Origin: Paracoccaceae bacterium
Lineage (GTDB): Bacteria > Pseudomonadota > Alphaproteobacteria > Rhodobacterales > Rhodobacteraceae
DNA: 11,619 bases
Assembly: GCA_007128865.1 (NCBI GenBank)
Contig: SKWP01000231.1
Coordinates: 1 to 11,619, forward strand
Direction of reading: 5' to 3'
In this document: one piece after another, positions 8,120 through 11,619 of the stretch
Position numbering within the stretch: the first letter of the stretch is position 1
Layout: every line of letters starts with the position of its first letter
Made by a program: the position numbers and the translations under genes
The notes under the pieces: model-generated
What the model was told of the DNA's origin: nothing
The model's input: only the letters and a program-made list of their open reading frames with translations
The model's database searches: none

Positions 8120-8650
8120 ATGATGCGGCTGTATGACCTGCTGGACATTGTCGCATTCTGGCTGACGCGGCTGGTGCTGGGTCTGTGCGCGGTGGCTTTC
8201 TTCATCTGCATGCTGCTGCTGCTGGCCGATATCTCTGGCCGCTATCTGCTCAACTATCCGCTGCAGCGGGTGTCGGAGACGGTGACGATCACCTTCATCT
8301 GGATTTTCCTGCTGGGCGCGGCGGCGTTGTATTCCCGCAACGAGGATATCTTTGTCGATACATTGTTTGGCCTCGCACCCGAACGGTTGCAGGCGCTGTG
8401 GCTGCTGTTGATCCAGCTGGCGATAGCCGGATGCATGATCCTGGTGCTGCAGGAGACACTGAAGCTGATCCACATTCAGCGGCGTGTGCTGACGCCCCTT
8501 CTGCGCCTGCCGCTGGCGGTGCAGCATTATGCCCTGGCGACGGCAACGGCGCTGATTGCCTTCACAAGCCTGATCGATGCGCTGGGCAGCCTGATTCTGC
8601 TGCTTCGCGGTCAGCGCCCCGAGCGGCGCAAGCTCGAACTCAACCCGTAA
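8120..8650 (+). CDS. dctQ: TRAP transporter small permease subunit (DctQ family)
   Basis: The 176-residue protein has four predicted membrane helices (about 13-36, 52-70, 91-112 and 133-158), the layout of DctQ proteins, which couple the binding protein to the large permease. The family-like segment ISGRYLLNYPLQRVSE follows helix 1. The start at 8120 is supported by GGGAGG at 8107-8112, seven bases upstream. A second ATG at 8123 is equally usable. The frame is open further upstream, but that part reads as DctM in another frame. It follows the large permease by one base and its stop overlaps an ATG at 8650 in the next frame. Confidence 0.92.
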   Translation: MMRLYDLLDIVAFWLTRLVLGLCAVAFFICMLLLLADISGRYLLNYPLQRVSETVTITFIWIFLLGAAALYSRNEDIFVDTLFGLAPERLQALWLLLIQLAIAGCMILVLQETLKLIHIQRRVLTPLLRLPLAVQHYALATATALIAFTSLIDALGSLILLLRGQRPERRKLELNP

Positions 8651-8661
8651 TGAAAACCAGC

Positions 8662-8667
8662 AGGAGG
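8662..8667 (+). promoter_or_regulatory. Ribosome binding site deciding the dctP start
   Basis: A perfect AGGAGG lies nine bases before the ATG at 8677. It selects this start over the in-frame ATG at 8650, which overlaps the dctQ stop codon. The choice also gives a normal secretion signal beginning MTLK. This is the strongest such site in the operon and fits the need for excess binding protein. Confidence 0.8.
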
Positions 8668-8676
8668 TACCCAGCA

Positions 8677-9678
8677 ATGACACTGAAGTGCTTTTCCAAG
8701 GCCATCTGTGCGGCGGCGATTGCCGCTGCCCTTGCAACCCCTGCGGCGGCTGCCGACGTGGTTCTGCGCCTGGGCAGCATCGTTGCGCCGGCAAGTGTCC
8801 AGGCTCTCGCGATGGACCGCTTTGCAGAGCTGGTTGCCGAAAAGGACGTCGGCATCGAGGTCCGGCTGTTTCACAATTCGCAACTTGGGGGCGGCCCCGA
8901 ACAGGTTCGCAACGTCCAGCTGGGCATCCAGGAGATGTTCATGGACGGCATGGTGTTCTGGGGCGATTTCTCGGACGACATGCGCCTTGCCGAAACGCCG
9001 TTTTCCTTCGCCAGCCGCGAACACTTCGAGGCCTGGGTGACGTCGGAAACCTTTGATCGCATCCAGGAAGAGATCATCGCCCAGGGCAACCAGCGGTTGA
9101 TCAACCTCGAGGTGCCATGGCGCCGGGGGCCGTTCCGTGTGCTTGTCTCGACAAAGCCCATGACGGGGCTTGACGACTTCCGCAACCTGAGGGTGCGCAC
9201 CTGGCAGTCGGAAGTCATCAACCGCTACTATGGCCCCGAAGGTCTTGGCGCGACGACCATCGTGCTCCCCCTCGGTGATGTCTATGTCGGCATGCGCCAG
9301 GGGCTGGTCGACGCGGTTACGCTGCCTCTGGACCTCGTGGTGCCGCTCAAGTTCGGCGAGGTGGCGAGCCATGTCGTCATCTGGAACGAGTTCTGGCAGG
9401 TGCTCCCGATGAGCATCAGTGAAACCGTCTGGGCCTCGCTGAGCGACGAACAGCGCAACGCATTGATCGAGGCGGCAAATGAGGCAGGCGAATTCTACAA
9501 CGCCTCGGTGTCTGCCTCGGTCGAAAGCTGGCTGGCCGAGCTTCGCGCCGACGGCGTCGAGGTCACCGAGATCGAGCGCGACGAGTTCGTCGAGGTCATC
9601 GAAGCCAGGAACCGCCAGTGGCAGGCCGAAGGCTACTGGCGTGCGGGGCTGATCGACGAGGTCGAGGCCCTGAAATAA
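8677..9678 (+). CDS. dctP: TRAP transporter solute-binding protein (DctP family)
   Basis: The 333-residue protein begins with a Sec signal peptide: a short positive start, a hydrophobic Ala-rich core and cleavage near residue 26 (ATPAAAA before DVVLRL). The mature part is a DctP-type periplasmic receptor. FRNLRVRTW places the family's ligand-carboxylate-binding arginine at about residue 174, followed by the typical LPLGDVYVGMRQGLVDA block. The family normally binds organic acids through that arginine, so the imported compound probably has a carboxylate. The exact ligand cannot be assigned. Here the binding-protein gene comes last (large permease, small permease, receptor), the reverse of the common receptor-first order. 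A strong hairpin follows its stop codon. Confidence 0.95.
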   Translation: MTLKCFSKAICAAAIAAALATPAAAADVVLRLGSIVAPASVQALAMDRFAELVAEKDVGIEVRLFHNSQLGGGPEQVRNVQLGIQEMFMDGMVFWGDFSDDMRLAETPFSFASREHFEAWVTSETFDRIQEEIIAQGNQRLINLEVPWRRGPFRVLVSTKPMTGLDDFRNLRVRTWQSEVINRYYGPEGLGATTIVLPLGDVYVGMRQGLVDAVTLPLDLVVPLKFGEVASHVVIWNEFWQVLPMSISETVWASLSDEQRNALIEAANEAGEFYNASVSASVESWLAELRADGVEVTEIERDEFVEVIEARNRQWQAEGYWRAGLIDEVEALK

Positions 9679-9689
9679 TCTGACCTGCC

Positions 9690-9728
9690 GATCCGCCGCG
9701 CGCCCATCGCGGCGGATCCCCCTTTCTT
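9690..9728 (+). terminator. Rho-independent terminator-like hairpin after dctP
   Basis: A perfect 11-bp GC-rich stem pairs GATCCGCCGCG (9690-9700) with CGCGGCGGATC (9708-9718) around a 7-base loop. It is followed by four C then a T-rich CTTTCTT tract. It starts 11 bases after the dctP stop. The T tract is interrupted, so it may terminate partially or stabilise the 3' end of the upstream message. Confidence 0.7.
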
Positions 9729-9737
9729 GCCCAAGGT

Positions 9738-9756
9738 GTCCGGGAACCGACCGGAC
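9738..9756. repeat. Inverted repeat upstream of the FAD oxidase gene
   Basis: GTCCGG at 9738-9743 and CCGGAC at 9751-9756 form a 6-bp inverted repeat around 7 bases, about 30 bases before the oxidase start. It could be an operator or a small hairpin. In GC-rich DNA, chance occurrence is quite possible. Confidence 0.3.
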
Positions 9757-9786
9757 GCCCTTCTGTCCTGCACCCGGAGTACACTC

Positions 9787-10953
9787 ATGGACCGGAATTT
9801 CGACGTCATCATCGCCGGCTGCGGAATTGCCGGCGCCAGCCTTGCCCATTTCCTTTCGGCCCGGGGACTGCGGGTTGCGGTATTCGAACGGGGGCAACCG
9901 GGATCGGGTGGCACGAACCTGTCGGCCGCCATCGTCCGCCAGCATTATTCGACCGAACTGATGGCCCGCCTGGCCCTGCGCTCGGTGCAGATCTTTGCCG
10001 ATGCGGAACAATTGCTTGGGCGCGACGCGGGCTACCGCGCCGTCGGTTACTACTTTCTGGCGTCGGACGAGACCCTCGCGGGGGCGACGCGCAATGTGGC
10101 GATGCAGCGTGCGCTTGGCATCGACACGGCGATGCTGGCGTTGGAAGAGCTCGCCGAACGCTGTCCATGGCTGAATCTCGACGGTGTGGCCGGCGCCGCG
10201 CATGAACCCGCCGGCGGATTTGCCGATCCCGAAGTTGCGACCGCGGCGTTCCTGGCCTCTGCAGGCGACCACGGCGCGGAGGTCAGGCTTCGCACCCCGG
10301 TTCGGTCCATCCTGCGACAGGGCGACCGGGTTGTGGGCGTGATGACCGATGCCGGGCCGGTACATGCCGGCTGGGTCGTCAATGCTGCCGGCCCCTGGGC
10401 TGCCGGGCTCGCGGCCAGTGCCGGCATCCCGATGCGGATGCGCAGTGTGCGCGAACAGGATACGGTCTGGGAGGCTCGCGCCGGCAGGCCGCTTCCGGAA
10501 AGCTCGGTGTCGAACACGGTCGATGCCATCTACATCCGCCCGCTGGGGGCGCGGCGCTTTATCGTCGGGCGCGGCTTTCCCAAGGATTACCACGATGTCG
10601 ACCCGTGCAACTACAAGACCACCGCCGATGCCGATTTCGAGGAGGATGTGCAGCTTCGACTGACCCGGCGCATTCCCGCCTTCGAGGGTGCGCGGCTGGT
10701 GCACAGCTATGCCGCGCTCTATGACGTTGCCGCCGACTGGTATCAGTACGTCGGGCCACGCGAGGGCCTCGAAGGCTATGCCGATTTCTGCGGCGGCAGC
10801 GGGCATGGCTTCAAGGTTGCACCGGCGATCGCCGAGGAACTCGCCGCATGGCTGCATGAGGGCAAGGTCGATGAAGACTTCAGCCGGCTTTCGCACGACC
10901 GGGTGGAGAAGGGGGCGCTGTTCGTGCAGTCCTACGGCGGCAACCGGGGATAG
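9787..10953 (+). CDS. FAD-dependent oxidoreductase, sarcosine oxidase beta / DAO-like
   Basis: The 388-residue product belongs to the DAO superfamily of FAD amine and amino-acid oxidases. The Rossmann motif GCGIAG (11-16) and the acidic end of strand 2 in VAVFERG (E34) bind FAD. GGTNLSAAIVRQHY resembles the corresponding loop of sarcosine-oxidase-beta-like enzymes. The late VVNAAGPWA and CGGSGHGFKVAPAI segments are the family's second FAD-contact and C-terminal motifs. It probably oxidises a secondary or N-methyl amine or an amino acid in the cytosol. The frame opens upstream, but the ATG at 9787, with CGGAG about eight bases before it and the FAD motif ten residues in, is the natural start. 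It lies downstream of the hairpin after dctP, so it may be transcribed by read-through or from its own promoter. The substrate is not determinable. Confidence 0.9.
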   Translation: MDRNFDVIIAGCGIAGASLAHFLSARGLRVAVFERGQPGSGGTNLSAAIVRQHYSTELMARLALRSVQIFADAEQLLGRDAGYRAVGYYFLASDETLAGATRNVAMQRALGIDTAMLALEELAERCPWLNLDGVAGAAHEPAGGFADPEVATAAFLASAGDHGAEVRLRTPVRSILRQGDRVVGVMTDAGPVHAGWVVNAAGPWAAGLAASAGIPMRMRSVREQDTVWEARAGRPLPESSVSNTVDAIYIRPLGARRFIVGRGFPKDYHDVDPCNYKTTADADFEEDVQLRLTRRIPAFEGARLVHSYAALYDVAADWYQYVGPREGLEGYADFCGGSGHGFKVAPAIAEELAAWLHEGKVDEDFSRLSHDRVEKGALFVQSYGGNRG

Positions 10954-10995
10954 CACCATGGGCGTTCCTGCGGGGTGTCCCCGGCCCGGCCGGCG

Positions 10996-11005
10996 GGTCC
11001 GGACC
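10996..11005. repeat. Perfect 10-base palindrome between the oxidase and PLP enzyme genes
   Basis: GGTCCGGACC reads the same on both strands and shares the GTCCGG core with the inverted repeat at 9738-9756. It sits in the 123-base gap 10954-11076, which otherwise contains no gene that I can see. A role as an operator is speculative. Confidence 0.25.
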
Positions 11006-11076
11006 GGAACAAGACCCATCGCGAAGTGACAAGCAAACCGCCGGGCCAGGGGAACGGTTTTCAGGAGACTGACAGG

Positions 11077-11619
11077 ATGATTGAGGAACGGGAAGGCCTG
11101 ATGGCCGAGGTCCGGGGGCGGTTCATGCATGTCGACAGCTGCCCCTTTGCGGGTGAACGTGTCTTCTTCGAGAACGCGGGCGGAGCGCTGACGCTGAAAT
11201 CGGTGGTCGAGACGTCGGCGCGCTTCGCCGCGATCCCCGACAATCAGGGTCGCGACAATCCGGCCTCGCAGGCGCTGCAAGGCATCATCGCGAAGGCAAG
11301 GAAGGACATGCGGGATTTCTTTGGCCAGCCCGCAGGCGCGTTCTTTCTGGGCGAGAGCGGCACGGAACTCCTGTTCCGGCTGATCTCGGCAGCCGCACTC
11401 GGGGCGCCATCGGGCGGCCGTATCGTGGGCAGCAGCCTGGAACACCCGGCAACGCGCAGTGCCGCGGCGCGCTGGTCGAGGATCGTGGGCAAGCCGCATA
11501 TCGTCGTGCCGCACGACATCGCCACGGGAAGCGTGGCTTGGGAACATTACGCTCCGGAAATCACGCCTGATACGCGCGTCGTTACCATCCTCCATACCTC
11601 GCCGGTGACCGGAATGGGC
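11077..11619 (+). CDS. Class V aminotransferase-fold PLP enzyme, cysteine-desulfurase-like (3' end outside window)
   Basis: The frame is open from the ATG at 11077 to the window edge, giving 181 residues of N-terminal sequence. AGGAG at 11063-11067 lies nine bases upstream. The sequence fits class V PLP enzymes. VFFENAGGAL (29-38) corresponds to the family's N-terminal DNA(A/G) block, FFLGESGTELLFRL to the region around the PLP phosphate, and SSLEHPATRSA to the histidine that stacks on PLP. The order resembles cysteine-desulfurase-like proteins of the VC1184 type more than IscS itself, a tentative placement. The PLP lysine and any active-site cysteine lie beyond the window. Possible activities include sulfur removal, transamination or epimerisation of an amino acid. 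It follows the oxidase on the same strand by 123 bases. Confidence 0.85.
   Translation, partial: MIEEREGLMAEVRGRFMHVDSCPFAGERVFFENAGGALTLKSVVETSARFAAIPDNQGRDNPASQALQGIIAKARKDMRDFFGQPAGAFFLGESGTELLFRLISAAALGAPSGGRIVGSSLEHPATRSAAARWSRIVGKPHIVVPHDIATGSVAWEHYAPEITPDTRVVTILHTSPVTGMG

Noticed and set aside
8611..11595. Minus-strand open frame of almost 1000 codons spanning dctP, the oxidase and the PLP gene
   Set aside because: It crosses several well-supported plus-strand genes and their gaps, and its translation has shadow-frame composition with no recognisable domain.

Overview
The window is GC-rich DNA with the look of an alphaproteobacterium, most likely of the Rhodobacterales. The grounds are strong G/C third-position bias, TRAP transporters coupled to catabolic genes, and a decayed serine recombinase of a type I associate with that group. 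No rRNA or other phylogenetic marker is present, so this is an inference from style and gene content.

Left part (1-1820): the C-terminal end of an unidentified gene, a DUF1989 (urea carboxylase-associated) protein, then a complete tRNA-Arg(ACG). Eight bases beyond the tRNA CCA end lies the decayed, frameshifted C-terminal remnant of a large serine recombinase on the minus strand. This looks like a scar of a past mobile element and separates the older-looking left flank from the catabolic cluster on the right.

Right part (1786-11619): a plus-strand catabolic cluster. A LysR-type regulator is followed by a 120-base, locally AT-richer gap with short direct repeats. Then come hyuA and hyuB (ATP-dependent hydantoinase/oxoprolinase subunits), TRAP large permease, TRAP small permease and TRAP solute-binding protein. 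These five genes overlap or nearly touch and are probably one transcript. A strong 11-bp hairpin follows the binding protein. Beyond it are a sarcosine-oxidase-like FAD enzyme and a class V PLP enzyme (cysteine-desulfurase-like) that runs off the window.

Working model (inference): the TRAP system imports a carboxylate-bearing compound, HyuAB opens a cyclic amide/imide ring using ATP, the FAD enzyme oxidises the released (possibly N-methylated) amino acid, and the PLP enzyme performs a further amino-acid or sulfur step. The LysR protein is the likely sensor. The substrate is not determined by the sequence. N-methylhydantoin/creatinine-type compounds, 5-oxoproline-like compounds and thiohydantoin-type compounds are the main candidates.
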